Origin: an uncultured Coriobacteriaceae bacterium
Lineage (GTDB): Bacteria > Actinomycetota > Coriobacteriia > Coriobacteriales > UMGS124
NCBI GenBank assembly: GCA_900539345.1
Contig: UQBS01000014.1
Location: 1-51,846, forward strand
Direction of reading: 5' to 3'
Length of the DNA stretch: 51,846 bases
The position numbers and the translations under genes were made by a program. The notes beneath the pieces are model-generated. The model saw only the letters and a program-made list of their open reading frames with translations, did no database searches and was not told the origin of the DNA. Numbering within the stretch: the stretch's first letter is position 1; each line of letters starts with the position of its first letter. Shown in pieces: positions 1 through 7,308 of the stretch.

Positions 1-78
1 TTAACCGAGATTCCCCGTGTCATCTGGGAATCTATCTAAATATCACCCACACAAACTGGCGAAGAGCCCTATAAGTCC

Positions 79-1113
79 GTGATTTATGTCCTGGTATGGT
101 CCGCGATCGTCAAGACGGGTGTGACCGCAGCTCTAAGCCTCTTTGCTTCGCCCGAACTCCAGGGCCTTATCGCCGTCCTGTCGGTGCCAGTGATGCTCCT
201 GTGTTTCCGACTCTGCCGCTCCTGGTTGGACGCCGCAGAGCACACCCCCGATCTCATGGAGCTCCAGAAGGACTCTGGCCTAGACAAAGGCATGCTCTAC
301 GCCCTTGTCGCCATCATCCCCACGATGCATGCCCTTACCAGGGCGTTGAGCAACATGGGATTCTGGGGAAGCGAGTACGAAGCCTTCGACCTGCTGTCTG
401 GGCTGGAGATTGTCGTCGTGGCCACTCTGGTCGTAGTGCTGGCGCGCTATACCCTCGTGGAACAAGCCGGATCCGCCTTGGCGGTAAGGTTTCTGCCTCC
501 GCTGATGGTGATGGCCGCTGGACTCATTTTCTTCGTACAGCCACTTTCCGGTGTTATGAGCGCGTTCCCGCAGATTGGTCACCCTGTTTTCACGTTCTTT
601 GACCTGTTCTCCCAGCTGTTCGACAGGCTTTTTATCGTGGTCGCCGTGCGCGCCATGCCAATCCATCCCTATCGCGCACAGGGCGCCGAGGGCCTCGTCT
701 ACACGGTTGCCGCCATCGCCTTTGCGGCGGTCGTCCAGATGGGAGAAGGCGCCGTCAGTCTATTGGTAAACCTCGTGTTCTTGGTACTGATTGGATTGGC
801 CGCACTAGCACTTTGGCGTTACCAGGGAGAATACCAGTCACCTTCGACGGAGAGCTCCCAGACTCTCTCTTTCGCGTCACCGAACACAAGGCAGATTGCA
901 GAGTCGTACGGCCTCTCGCCTCGAGAAACCGAGGTGTTCGACTTGCTCGTCCGTGGCCGTAGCCGCTCCTTCATCCAGGCGGAGCTTTTCATGGCGGAGG
1001 GAACCGTGAAGACTCACGTCTCCCACATCTACCGCAAGCTGGGTGTGGCCAACAAACAGGAGATGATCTCTCTCTTCCAGGCATTGGACGAGCAATGCGA
1101 AGAACGTCGGTAG
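79..1113 (+). CDS. LuxR-family regulator with membrane domain, N-terminally truncated
   Basis: Membrane-bound transcription regulator, 344 residues: about six hydrophobic segments followed by a C-terminal LuxR (GerE) helix-turn-helix at roughly residues 275-335, with the typical GLSPRETEVFDLL and GTVKTHVSHIYRKLGV signatures. Full-length relatives in this same window are about 480-520 residues with roughly twice as many membrane helices, and this protein aligns only to their C-terminal half. The only start in frame is a GTG at 79, without a clear ribosome binding site, and an in-frame TAA at 37-39 rules out a longer protein continuing from before the window. It is therefore probably a 5'-deleted remnant, or less likely a short natural form. 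The DNA-binding domain is intact. No adjacent flavoprotein is divergent from it, unlike its relatives. Confidence 0.75.
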   Translation: MIYVLVWSAIVKTGVTAALSLFASPELQGLIAVLSVPVMLLCFRLCRSWLDAAEHTPDLMELQKDSGLDKGMLYALVAIIPTMHALTRALSNMGFWGSEYEAFDLLSGLEIVVVATLVVVLARYTLVEQAGSALAVRFLPPLMVMAAGLIFFVQPLSGVMSAFPQIGHPVFTFFDLFSQLFDRLFIVVAVRAMPIHPYRAQGAEGLVYTVAAIAFAAVVQMGEGAVSLLVNLVFLVLIGLAALALWRYQGEYQSPSTESSQTLSFASPNTRQIAESYGLSPRETEVFDLLVRGRSRSFIQAELFMAEGTVKTHVSHIYRKLGVANKQEMISLFQALDEQCEERR

Positions 1114-1119
1114 AGCATT

Positions 1120-1142
1120 GAACAGGTGCCTGTCCCCTGTTC
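1120..1142. repeat. REP-like inverted repeat
   Basis: GAACAGG and CCTGTTC form perfect 7-bp arms around a 9-base centre (tgcctgtcc), just after the first LuxR gene. There is no T-run, so it is a poor intrinsic terminator. The GGTGCCTGTCCCCTGTTC type of sequence resembles REP-type palindromes found in multiple copies in many bacterial genomes (from memory, not checked). Confidence 0.4.
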
Positions 1143-1248
1143 ACGTGATGGCCCACCCACTCCGCACGGCCGAACGGCATGGGGTTGAATCTCTCGGACG
1201 GTTACAATGTCAACGAGCACGCCTGCTATTCCACGTCAGGAGGACCCC

Positions 1249-1470
1249 ATGAACACCGACAGCTCGGTGACGCTGACACTGGCTCTTTATTTCATCTGTA
1301 TGTCTTTGCAATCGTGCAGTCGTTCCTCGCCCATGGCACCGCGTACCGCAAAACGAAGGCAACCGGAGACAACGGCGTGTCGCTGTTCAGCTGGATGCTG
1401 CTGTACATCCTTGCGGCACTCGTTCTTTACATGCCGCGGCTACGCACGCGGCAGACTGAAGTCATTAAAA
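1249..1470 (+). pseudogene. Small membrane-protein gene, frame broken
   Basis: A strong ribosome binding site (AGGAGG, 1238-1243) precedes ATG 1249, which starts MNTDSSVTLTLALYF. After about 16 codons this frame turns into non-protein-like sequence, while the next frame carries a plausible continuation: VFAIVQSFLAHGTAYRKTK and then a hydrophobic segment, SWMLLYILAALVLYM. This suggests one frameshift near 1290-1310. The continuation has no stop before the terminator hairpin of the opposite gene, so the 3' end is lost too. The start loosely recalls the N-terminus of sodium:solute symporters, but the similarity is weak and I do not assign a function. Another possibility is a small unannotated membrane protein. 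Confidence 0.3.
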
Positions 1471-1474
1471 ACCG

Positions 1475-1513
1475 AAGGGGCCGACCCCGGGCGAACTCCG
1501 GAGCCAGCCCCTT
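1475..1513 (-). terminator. Intrinsic terminator of flavoprotein A
   Basis: AAGGGGC (1475-1481) pairs with GCCCCTT (1507-1513). Read on the minus strand the hairpin is followed by CGGTTTTTAAT, and it lies 50 bases past the stop of the flavoprotein gene. The inner GGGGCCGACCCCGG resembles the palindrome at 9506-9542. Confidence 0.6.
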
Positions 1514-1565
1514 GGATGCAGTCCTACCTATGCCGCCCCGTTCTTGGGGCGAAGTTCAATCACCG

Positions 1566-3335
1566 CTAGATGTCCAGGTCGGGGATCTCCGCGTTGGCAT
1601 CGCCACCGGCGGCGTTGATGCCCGCGATGCGGCCGAAGGTCACGCAGCGGCCGTGGCCGATGCCGGGCACGTAGGTGGGGTAGTCGCCGGCGCCGAAGAA
1701 CTCACCAGCGGAGGAGCCGCAGACGTAGAGGCCCTCGATGGGCTGGTCCTCGGAGTCGAGCACGTGGCAGTCGAGGCCGGTGCGCAGGCCGCCGCAGGCG
1801 GTGAGCAGGTCGGCCTCGAGCTTGCCGGCGTAGAAGGGAGGCTCGAGGATCTTACCCATGACCTCGGGGCGCTTGCCGAAGTCGAGGTCCTTGCCCAGGT
1901 CGCAGAGCTCGTTGTAGCGCTCGACCGTCGCGACGAGGTTCTCGGCGGGGACGCCAATCTTCTCGGCGAGCTCCTCGAGCGAGTCGGCCGCGAAGGTCTT
2001 CCCGTCGGCGATCTCGCCCTCCAGCACGATTTTCTGGGCCTCGAGGTTGTACTCGCCGCCCACAGGCTGGGTGAGCTGGCCCCACTGCAGGCCGCCGCCC
2101 AGGTTGTTGTCGATCTGCTCCTTCACCTGCTCCAGGCCGTGGCAGTCGTAGATGCAGTAGGCCTCCTTGTGGGTCTGGAGGGCCTTGGTGACCGACTTGG
2201 ACTGGGTGTTCACGTCCTCGTTCTTGAAGCGCTTGCCCTCCCAGTTTACGTGCAGGAAGCCGTACGAGGCCGCGCCGAAGTCGAGGTGCATGACGCAGGC
2301 GTGGGGCTCGGACTTCTGCATGGCGCCGCCGGCCCAGATGGCCTGGGAGAGCAGGTCGCCGGTGTTGCAGCCCGGCGGCATGTACCAGCGGGCGTCCATG
2401 GCGTAGGCGGTCATGGGAGCGTAGTAGTTGAGCATGTCGTCGTTGCCCGAGTAGTCGCCGGCGGCGATGACGACGGACTTGGCGTTGATCTGCGCGTAGG
2501 AGCCGTCGTCCAGGCTCACGACGGCGCCGGTCACGGGGCCGTCCCCGTCGCGCAGGAGCCGCTCGGACTTGGTGGACCAGCGAATCTCCCCGCCCTTCTG
2601 GGCGACGATGTCGTACAGCACGGGCATGAGCGCGGCGTTGCCGTAGACGTCGCCCACACCCGCCCCCTGGTAGAACGTGAAGTTGACGGTCTCTTCGTAC
2701 TTGCCGGCCTGGTAGAAGATGTGCGTCACCGGGTACTCGGTGTAGTCGGGGCCCTTGTAGTAGCCGTTCCACAGCAGCGCCTCCATGCCGTTGGCGGCGG
2801 CCAGGTCGTACAGCCAGTCGAAGCACGCGCCCGACTTGTGGGCGAACTCCCACAGCAGGGGCTCCTTGACGCGGCCCTGGGCCCAGTTGATCCAGCGGCG
2901 CACGACGTGGCCGTAGTCGGGCTCCTCGAGGAGGCCCTGCTCGACGAGGGCCTGCTGCACCTTCGTGTGGAAGCCCGCGATGTGCACGCCGCGGCCCACG
3001 GGGGCCTCACCGCTCGTCTTGTCGATGGTGATGACCTTGGCCCCCTCCTCGAGGGCTGCGATGGTGGCGCAGACTCCCGCGAGACCGGCGCCGATGACGA
3101 GGACGTCCGTGTCCTCGGTGGAGACGATCTTGTCGGCGGGGATCGGCTCGGGCGCGATCTCCCAGGAATGCAGGCCGGCCGCGTCGGGGCCGCAGGCCTG
3201 CCCGTTGGGGCCGACAGGCATCTCGGCCGCGGCCTCGCCGGCAATCGCTGTGCCCACCGTGCCCGTGACGGCCGCCGCCGTCGCGATTGCGCCGCTCGCC
3301 GCGACAAAGTTACGCCTAGAGATGTTGCGCTGCAT
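1566..3335 (-). CDS. Tat-exported FAD-dependent reductase (fumarate-reductase flavoprotein family), A
   Basis: Predicted extracytoplasmic flavoprotein reductase of 589 residues. The N-terminus has a twin-arginine signal (SRRNFVAASG, residues 6-15) and a hydrophobic stretch. The FAD dinucleotide motif GAGLAG is at about residues 82-87, and the C-terminal FAD-closing segment (GDYPTYVPGIGHGRCVTFGR) is complete. There is no FMN-binding domain, so electrons must come from a separate partner, unlike UrdA-type enzymes. The ATG at 3335 is chosen because AGGAGG lies 7 bases upstream and the Tat signal starts there; a longer frame to 3413 lacks both. A membrane LuxR (3623) is transcribed divergently, the usual arrangement for a dedicated regulator. 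The family reduces fumarate, urocanate, cinnamate-like acids and similar acceptors; the substrate here cannot be read from sequence. Confidence 0.9.
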   Translation of the reverse strand: MQRNISRRNFVAASGAIATAAAVTGTVGTAIAGEAAAEMPVGPNGQACGPDAAGLHSWEIAPEPIPADKIVSTEDTDVLVIGAGLAGVCATIAALEEGAKVITIDKTSGEAPVGRGVHIAGFHTKVQQALVEQGLLEEPDYGHVVRRWINWAQGRVKEPLLWEFAHKSGACFDWLYDLAAANGMEALLWNGYYKGPDYTEYPVTHIFYQAGKYEETVNFTFYQGAGVGDVYGNAALMPVLYDIVAQKGGEIRWSTKSERLLRDGDGPVTGAVVSLDDGSYAQINAKSVVIAAGDYSGNDDMLNYYAPMTAYAMDARWYMPPGCNTGDLLSQAIWAGGAMQKSEPHACVMHLDFGAASYGFLHVNWEGKRFKNEDVNTQSKSVTKALQTHKEAYCIYDCHGLEQVKEQIDNNLGGGLQWGQLTQPVGGEYNLEAQKIVLEGEIADGKTFAADSLEELAEKIGVPAENLVATVERYNELCDLGKDLDFGKRPEVMGKILEPPFYAGKLEADLLTACGGLRTGLDCHVLDSEDQPIEGLYVCGSSAGEFFGAGDYPTYVPGIGHGRCVTFGRIAGINAAGGDANAEIPDLDI

Positions 3336-3622
3336 GGTGTTTCCTCCTAACGTCGCTTTCCCCTGTTTCGGCGGGCAACACGCCGCGGCACCCTGCGAAC
3401 TCGGCCCGGACAACCCGTCGACGCCATCGACTCTAGCCGTGGGGCGAGCTCCCCCGCTTCCCTTGCAACGGGGGACACCGGGGGCCTTTCCATCCCCTCC
3501 CCCGTTCCAGGGGAGGCGGGGAATCGTATTTCAACTGGGGTGTCAATGTAATAGACTGATTTTGTCACTTCACCGGAAACAACGCGCTTCATTTGCAGCG
3601 GGAGCTTGGGGGACGGTTGCTC
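3336..3622. promoter_or_regulatory. Divergent intergenic region between flavoprotein A and its LuxR
   Basis: About 287 bases hold the promoters of both genes. Visible structures are a perfect hairpin TCCCCCG/CGGGGGA (3450-3475) and an imperfect C-rich/G-rich hairpin at 3494-3521. Near the LuxR gene is an AT-richer block (3535-3570) with the TGTCA-type words GTGTCAATG and TTGTCAC; the latter word also forms the arms of the palindrome at 46257-46279. No convincing -35/-10 pair could be fixed for either gene. Confidence 0.4.
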
Positions 3623-5116
3623 ATGCCTTTGAAACGAGCGGGCATCATCGAACACGCCATTCAGCCTCAGTCGCTTGGCTTCGCCGCCCATTGGGCGTGG
3701 ATCTGGTGCGTCTTCTGGAGCTCCCTGTTTTACTCGGAGGGCGAGGCCATGCTTTCGGACAGTTTCCGCATGGCCGGTTTCGCCCAGATCGAGCCGCTGT
3801 GGGTCGTCTCTCTTTTGAGCAACGTCGTCTGCATGGCGTTTCTGATCGGCTTGCTGCACAGGCACAAGACCCTCGCCGAGATCGACGTGCTCCCCTGGGT
3901 GGCGGCGGGCCTCACCTGCGTGGGAACCGCGATGCTGGGCGGGTCCGTGCTCGGCCTGCTCCGCCCCGCGGCCGTCGCCCTCTACGTCGTCGGCGCGGTC
4001 CTCACCGGCCTGGGCAGCGGCGCCGTCGTCCTCCTGTGGGGCGAGCTCCTCGCCGCCGAGGGCTCCAGGCGGACGATTTCGACCTTCATCTCCGCCCTTG
4101 TGAGCGCCTCGGTGTGCTACCTGGTCATCTCCCTGCTCCCCCGCAGCGTCGCCCAGTTCCTGTGCGCGCTCCTGCCCCTGGCAAGCATGGGGCTCTACCG
4201 CATCGCGAGGCGCAACGACGCGCCTCAGCTGCGCCAGCAGCAGAGGCGCAGGCCGCCCCGAGTCGCATCCCACTTCCCCAAGCGCCTTGTGCTCATCGCT
4301 CTGTTCTTCGGCTGCTCGTTCGGCGCGATGAAGGGGCTCATGTCGCCGATAACGGCGCAGTGGATCAACGTGCGAGACCTCCTCAACATCGTCGGCATCG
4401 TGGCGGGCGTCGTCGCTCTTCACCTCAGCACCAACGTGCTGCGGCTCGACTTCAACCACCTCACCTACCAGGTCGCTCTGCCGCTCATGGCGGCCGGGTT
4501 CCTCTTCCTGCCGTTCCATGAGCCGGCCTCCGTGATTGGGACCGCCGTGCACCAATGCGGCTACCAGTACTTCTACATCGTGCTGTGGTCCACATGGCCC
4601 GTCATCGCCGCAGAGGGCGACATGCCCGCCGGGCTCCCGGCGGCCTGGAGCATGCTTGCCATCCAATTCGGCCAGTTCGCTGGGTCGATGGCGTCGGCCG
4701 CGAGCACGCCCCTCTTTTCCAGCGACCTCTCTCGCGCGGTGCTTTCCTCCTGGGTCGTGTTCGCGATTCTGCTCGTCGCCCTCTTCGTCTTCGGCGACAA
4801 GACGGCGACGACCGGATGGGGGTACGCAAAGCCCGGAGACGAGGGCCACGAGGGCGTCGACCTGACGGCGGCGACAACTCGCCTAGCAAATCAGGCAGGC
4901 CTTTCCCCACGAGAGGCCGAGGTCTTCGCGCTGCTCGCGCGCGGCCGCACGCGCAGCTACATCGGAAACGAGCTCGCCATCGGCGAGGAGACGGTCAAGA
5001 GCCACGTGAAGGGCATCTACCGAAAAATGGGCCTTCACTCCCAGCAAGACGCGATTGACCTGCTCGACGAGGAGTGTGCCCGCCAGCCAAATGGACTGCT
5101 AGACAAGGACGCCTAA
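3623..5116 (+). CDS. LuxR-family regulator with large membrane domain
   Basis: Likely ligand- or redox-responsive regulator of the divergent flavoprotein A. The protein has about 497 residues: ten or more hydrophobic helices over the first 400 residues (MFS-like spacing), then a cytoplasmic LuxR helix-turn-helix with GLSPREAEVFALLARGR and EETVKSHVKGIYRKMG. The ATG at 3623 is preferred over the TTG at 3593 because it has a G-rich ribosome binding site (GGGGGACGG) and begins the protein-like part. A strong hairpin follows the stop. A 27-base stretch of this gene near 4790-4820 (encoding DKTATTGWG) recurs with one mismatch at about 5435-5461, inside the downstream inverted-repeat element. What is sensed is not evident. 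Confidence 0.9.
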   Translation: MPLKRAGIIEHAIQPQSLGFAAHWAWIWCVFWSSLFYSEGEAMLSDSFRMAGFAQIEPLWVVSLLSNVVCMAFLIGLLHRHKTLAEIDVLPWVAAGLTCVGTAMLGGSVLGLLRPAAVALYVVGAVLTGLGSGAVVLLWGELLAAEGSRRTISTFISALVSASVCYLVISLLPRSVAQFLCALLPLASMGLYRIARRNDAPQLRQQQRRRPPRVASHFPKRLVLIALFFGCSFGAMKGLMSPITAQWINVRDLLNIVGIVAGVVALHLSTNVLRLDFNHLTYQVALPLMAAGFLFLPFHEPASVIGTAVHQCGYQYFYIVLWSTWPVIAAEGDMPAGLPAAWSMLAIQFGQFAGSMASAASTPLFSSDLSRAVLSSWVVFAILLVALFVFGDKTATTGWGYAKPGDEGHEGVDLTAATTRLANQAGLSPREAEVFALLARGRTRSYIGNELAIGEETVKSHVKGIYRKMGLHSQQDAIDLLDEECARQPNGLLDKDA

Positions 5117-5211
5117 AAGACGAGATGGCTCCAGACTCGGCTTCCCAGGTTTCGGCCGCTTTCGCCTCCCGACCTTGCGAGCCCACGCGTGACGGCACCG
5201 TCCCACGAAAA

Positions 5212-5258
5212 GGCCGCCCGTCGTGCGGCGCAGGGGGATGTCCACACGACGGGCGGCC
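5212..5258 (+). terminator. Long hairpin after LuxR gene
   Basis: GGCCGCCCGTCGTG (5212-5225) pairs perfectly over 14 bp with 5245-5258, loop of 19 bases. It is preceded by AAAA and followed by GGTAAAA, so it could act as a terminator, but there is no classical T-run; a repetitive palindrome is the alternative. Confidence 0.5.
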
Positions 5259-5286
5259 GGTAAAAGCCGGGTTTTGTTTGACCGAT

Positions 5287-5600
5287 TCTCTCTGTTAACC
5301 CACCGTTGACATAGTGGCCTGCTCCTCCCAATACTCCCAGAAGGGCTTAAGGCGCCGCCGCGAGGGCGGCCCGATCCGACATCAACCTCACGGGCCGCGA
5401 ACTCGAGCGCCTCTCCTGCTCGGATCACTCGAACCAGACAAGACGGCGACAACCGGATGGGGCACGCAACTCGGCGCAGGCCCTCAACGACAAGCCGGAG
5501 AGCATGTCCTTGTGCATATCGCCCCCGTCTCCCTGAACCGACGGGGGCATCCTACGGGCGGGGGCGGACAGCTTATGTCAACGGTGCGCTAACAGAGAGA
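5287..5600. mobile_element. MITE-like element with 27-bp terminal inverted repeats
   Basis: The sequence TCTCTCTGTTA...CACCGTTGACATA at 5287-5313 is repeated in inverted orientation at 5574-5600 with 25 of 27 positions identical. The 314-bp interior has no convincing ORF. It contains a GCCCCCGTC/GACGGGGGC hairpin and a 27-base piece matching the upstream LuxR gene with one mismatch. Length, long near-perfect ends and lack of a transposase fit a non-autonomous transposable element or a gutted insertion sequence. No clear target-site duplication is visible, and the right end abuts the promoter of the antitoxin gene. The family is not identified. Confidence 0.55.
5521..5548 (+). terminator. Hairpin inside the inverted-repeat element
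   Basis: GCCCCCGTC (5521-5529) and GACGGGGGC (5540-5548) form a perfect 9-bp stem with a 10-base loop. It is followed by ATCCT rather than a T-run, so termination is possible but uncertain. Confidence 0.35.
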
Positions 5601-5606
5601 TTCAAA

Positions 5607-5644
5607 TTCACATATGTAAGACATCGTGCTATAATTGTCCTACA
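5607..5644 (+). promoter_or_regulatory. Promoter and palindromic operator of the relB-like gene
   Basis: TTCACA (5607-5612), a 17-base spacer and TATAAT (5630-5635) make a near-consensus sigma-A promoter. Overlapping it, TGTAAGACA (5615-5623) and TGTCCTACA (5636-5644) form an inverted repeat matching at 8 of 9 positions. RelB/DinJ antitoxins repress their own promoter by binding such palindromes, so this is the likely autoregulatory site. The ribosome binding site AAAGGAGG follows at 5651-5658. Confidence 0.7.
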
Positions 5645-5663
5645 TTCGTCAAAGGAGGCAGCG

Positions 5664-5933
5664 ATGAGCACAGCATCGGTAACCATCAGGGTCGACGAGT
5701 CCACGAAGCGGGCCGTGAGCGCCATAGCCGAGGACTTCGGCCTCGACATCTCGTCCATCACCCGTGCCTTCTACAAGCAGATCGAACGCGAGCAGAGGAT
5801 TCCCCTGAGCCTCGAATACCCCAAGCCCAACAACGAGTCGCTGGAGTCCATCCGCGAGGCGGAGAAGATCATCGCGGAGAAGCGCCCGGGCTATGCCACG
5901 GCGGAAGAGATGTTCGACGCCATGGGGGTGTAG
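5664..5933 (+). CDS. RelB/DinJ-family antitoxin (orphan)
   Basis: Small 89-residue protein with an N-terminal ribbon-helix-helix (SVTIRVDESTKRAVSAIAED, then FGLDISSITRAFYKQI), typical of RelB/DinJ antitoxins that dimerise on DNA through the RHH and wrap a RelE/YafQ-type mRNase with the C-terminal tail. The ATG at 5664 sits 5 bases after AAAGGAGG. The promoter and operator are intact, so the gene looks expressed. No RelE/YafQ-like toxin follows: the next 295 bases contain no such ORF in any frame. Either the toxin was deleted or the antitoxin acts in trans or as a stand-alone regulator. It directly follows the inverted-repeat element, which may have contributed to the rearrangement. Confidence 0.85.
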   Translation: MSTASVTIRVDESTKRAVSAIAEDFGLDISSITRAFYKQIEREQRIPLSLEYPKPNNESLESIREAEKIIAEKRPGYATAEEMFDAMGV

Positions 5934-6228
5934 CGGTTGCTGAGGGCGGAGTTCACCCCGCAGTCAATCCGCCCTACCACACGGCGATATCCATGGGCTA
6001 CGACGCCGAGACGTCCAACACTGCACTGCTCCATTTGGTGGAGTTCCTTGAGGCGAGAATGCCGGCCACCTAAAAACAGTTACCGTCGCCGACGCAGAGC
6101 GGGCTTCCTTCCCATGGGAGCACCAAACAAGCCCAACGACAAGAAATGTGCCGCAGTCCCCCTTGCATGTCTTGGACGCGAAAATACACCGCTACAGAAA
6201 GCGGAACGCGCCCCAAAACGCAGGCCCC
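5934..6228. other. Intergenic region lacking the expected toxin
   Basis: No supportable gene. A short open stretch in one frame ends at about 6073 with ...LLHLVEFLEARMPAT, preceded by GYDAETSNTA. It has no ribosome binding site and is not recognised; it could be a gene remnant. Nothing resembling a RelE/YafQ/HigB toxin is present. Confidence 0.4.
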
Positions 6229-7155
6229 TTACCACCAACAATCGGTTTCGGCGACTTTGCTTCTAAGAAAGTCCCCTAGCAGTCCCGCTGCGGGGTTAAC
6301 ATCGCCGCACGTAAGGGCAACAGTCGAGGGAACGATAAGCTCCGGCGAAAAGTGCTTCACGAGACGTTCTGTTCGCAGGTCAACGCCGGGCATCCCGAAC
6401 ATCGGTTCATCGGCGATGATGATATCGCCAGCACCGACTTTGTTGAGCAAGAAATCTTCGAGCGAGTCGCAGTAGCGCTCGTCCAGCGAAATGCCGATGC
6501 CAAACTTTTTTTGCAGGTTTTCCATGGTCGAAACCCATGACTCGCTCTTTTGGTTGGCGGGGATGCAGACCTTTCGTCCATCCAAATCGCCAACAGATAT
6601 CTGGTCGAGCGCACACAGGGGGTCATCCGCGTCGATCCAGGCCACGATCTCCAGGGAGGCGTAGGCCACCAGGTCTACCGAGCGCGTCTCCGACACAATG
6701 CGCGTTCCCGCATAGGCGCAGTCGGCACCCCCCGAAAGCACGTCAACGTACCCATCGGTTTCGCACCACGGCATAAGCACCGTCTCGATGCTGGGGCACA
6801 GCGAGCAGAACTCGCGGATATACCCCAGCAGGGGCCGGGCATATTCGCGCCGAGGCGCGCGAATCCTGATGGTGCCCTCCATCGTGCGATGCAGATTGGC
6901 AAGCTCCTCCATAGCCGAGTCGTACTCTCCCACAATCGCCTTCGCCATCTGGAGAAACCGTTGACCCCCGGCGGTAAGCCTAACCCCCGTTGACCCAAAC
7001 GAGCACCGCTGAACGAACACCGTCCCGGCCTCTTTTTCGAGCGCCTTGATGTGGTTTGAGAGCGCGGGCTGGGTGAGGCACATGTATCGGGCGGTTGCGG
7101 TGAAGTTGAGTCTTTTGGAAAGCTCGATGAACTCCCTGAGATGGCTGATGTTCAC
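6229..7155 (-). CDS. LysR-family transcriptional regulator
   Basis: Protein of 308 residues with the N-terminal LysR winged helix-turn-helix (HLREFIELSKRLNFTATAR, then LTQPALSNHIKALEKEAG) and a substrate-binding domain from about residue 90. A GTG start at 7155 is chosen because GGAGGGCAAGAA lies directly upstream; the longer ATG frame to 7188 would place that site inside the gene. It lies downstream of, and in the same direction as, flavoprotein B (7309-9243), separated by a hairpin, so it probably has its own promoter. By position it is the likely regulator of flavoprotein B, replacing the membrane-LuxR used by the neighbours. The effector is unknown. Confidence 0.9.
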   Translation of the reverse strand: MNISHLREFIELSKRLNFTATARYMCLTQPALSNHIKALEKEAGTVFVQRCSFGSTGVRLTAGGQRFLQMAKAIVGEYDSAMEELANLHRTMEGTIRIRAPRREYARPLLGYIREFCSLCPSIETVLMPWCETDGYVDVLSGGADCAYAGTRIVSETRSVDLVAYASLEIVAWIDADDPLCALDQISVGDLDGRKVCIPANQKSESWVSTMENLQKKFGIGISLDERYCDSLEDFLLNKVGAGDIIIADEPMFGMPGVDLRTERLVKHFSPELIVPSTVALTCGDVNPAAGLLGDFLRSKVAETDCWW

Positions 7156-7223
7156 TTCTTGCCCTCCGGATTCGAAGACTGCCCCCAATTAGACATATCC
7201 GTGTTCCGGAGCCAATGATACAG

Positions 7224-7258
7224 CACGGGGCGGCGGAACATAAGTCCACCACCCCGTG
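7224..7258 (-). terminator. Hairpin between flavoprotein B and LysR gene
   Basis: CACGGGGCGGCGGA (7224-7237) pairs with 7245-7258 over 14 positions with two mismatches and a 7-base loop. Position right after the flavoprotein stop suggests transcription termination or processing; no T-run follows on the minus strand. Confidence 0.5.
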
Positions 7259-7308
7259 TGATTTCAACCTAGAGCAGTTTGAGTAATCCCGATGTAACCC
7301 ACAAGCAC

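Noticed and set aside
1179..3350. Long open frame on the plus strand opposite flavoprotein A
   Set aside because: It mirrors a GC-rich gene on the minus strand with clear domains, ribosome binding site and Tat signal; the plus-strand translation is Val/Gly/Leu/Ala-rich without domains. Only its first part (1280-1470) may be relevant, as the continuation of a broken small gene.
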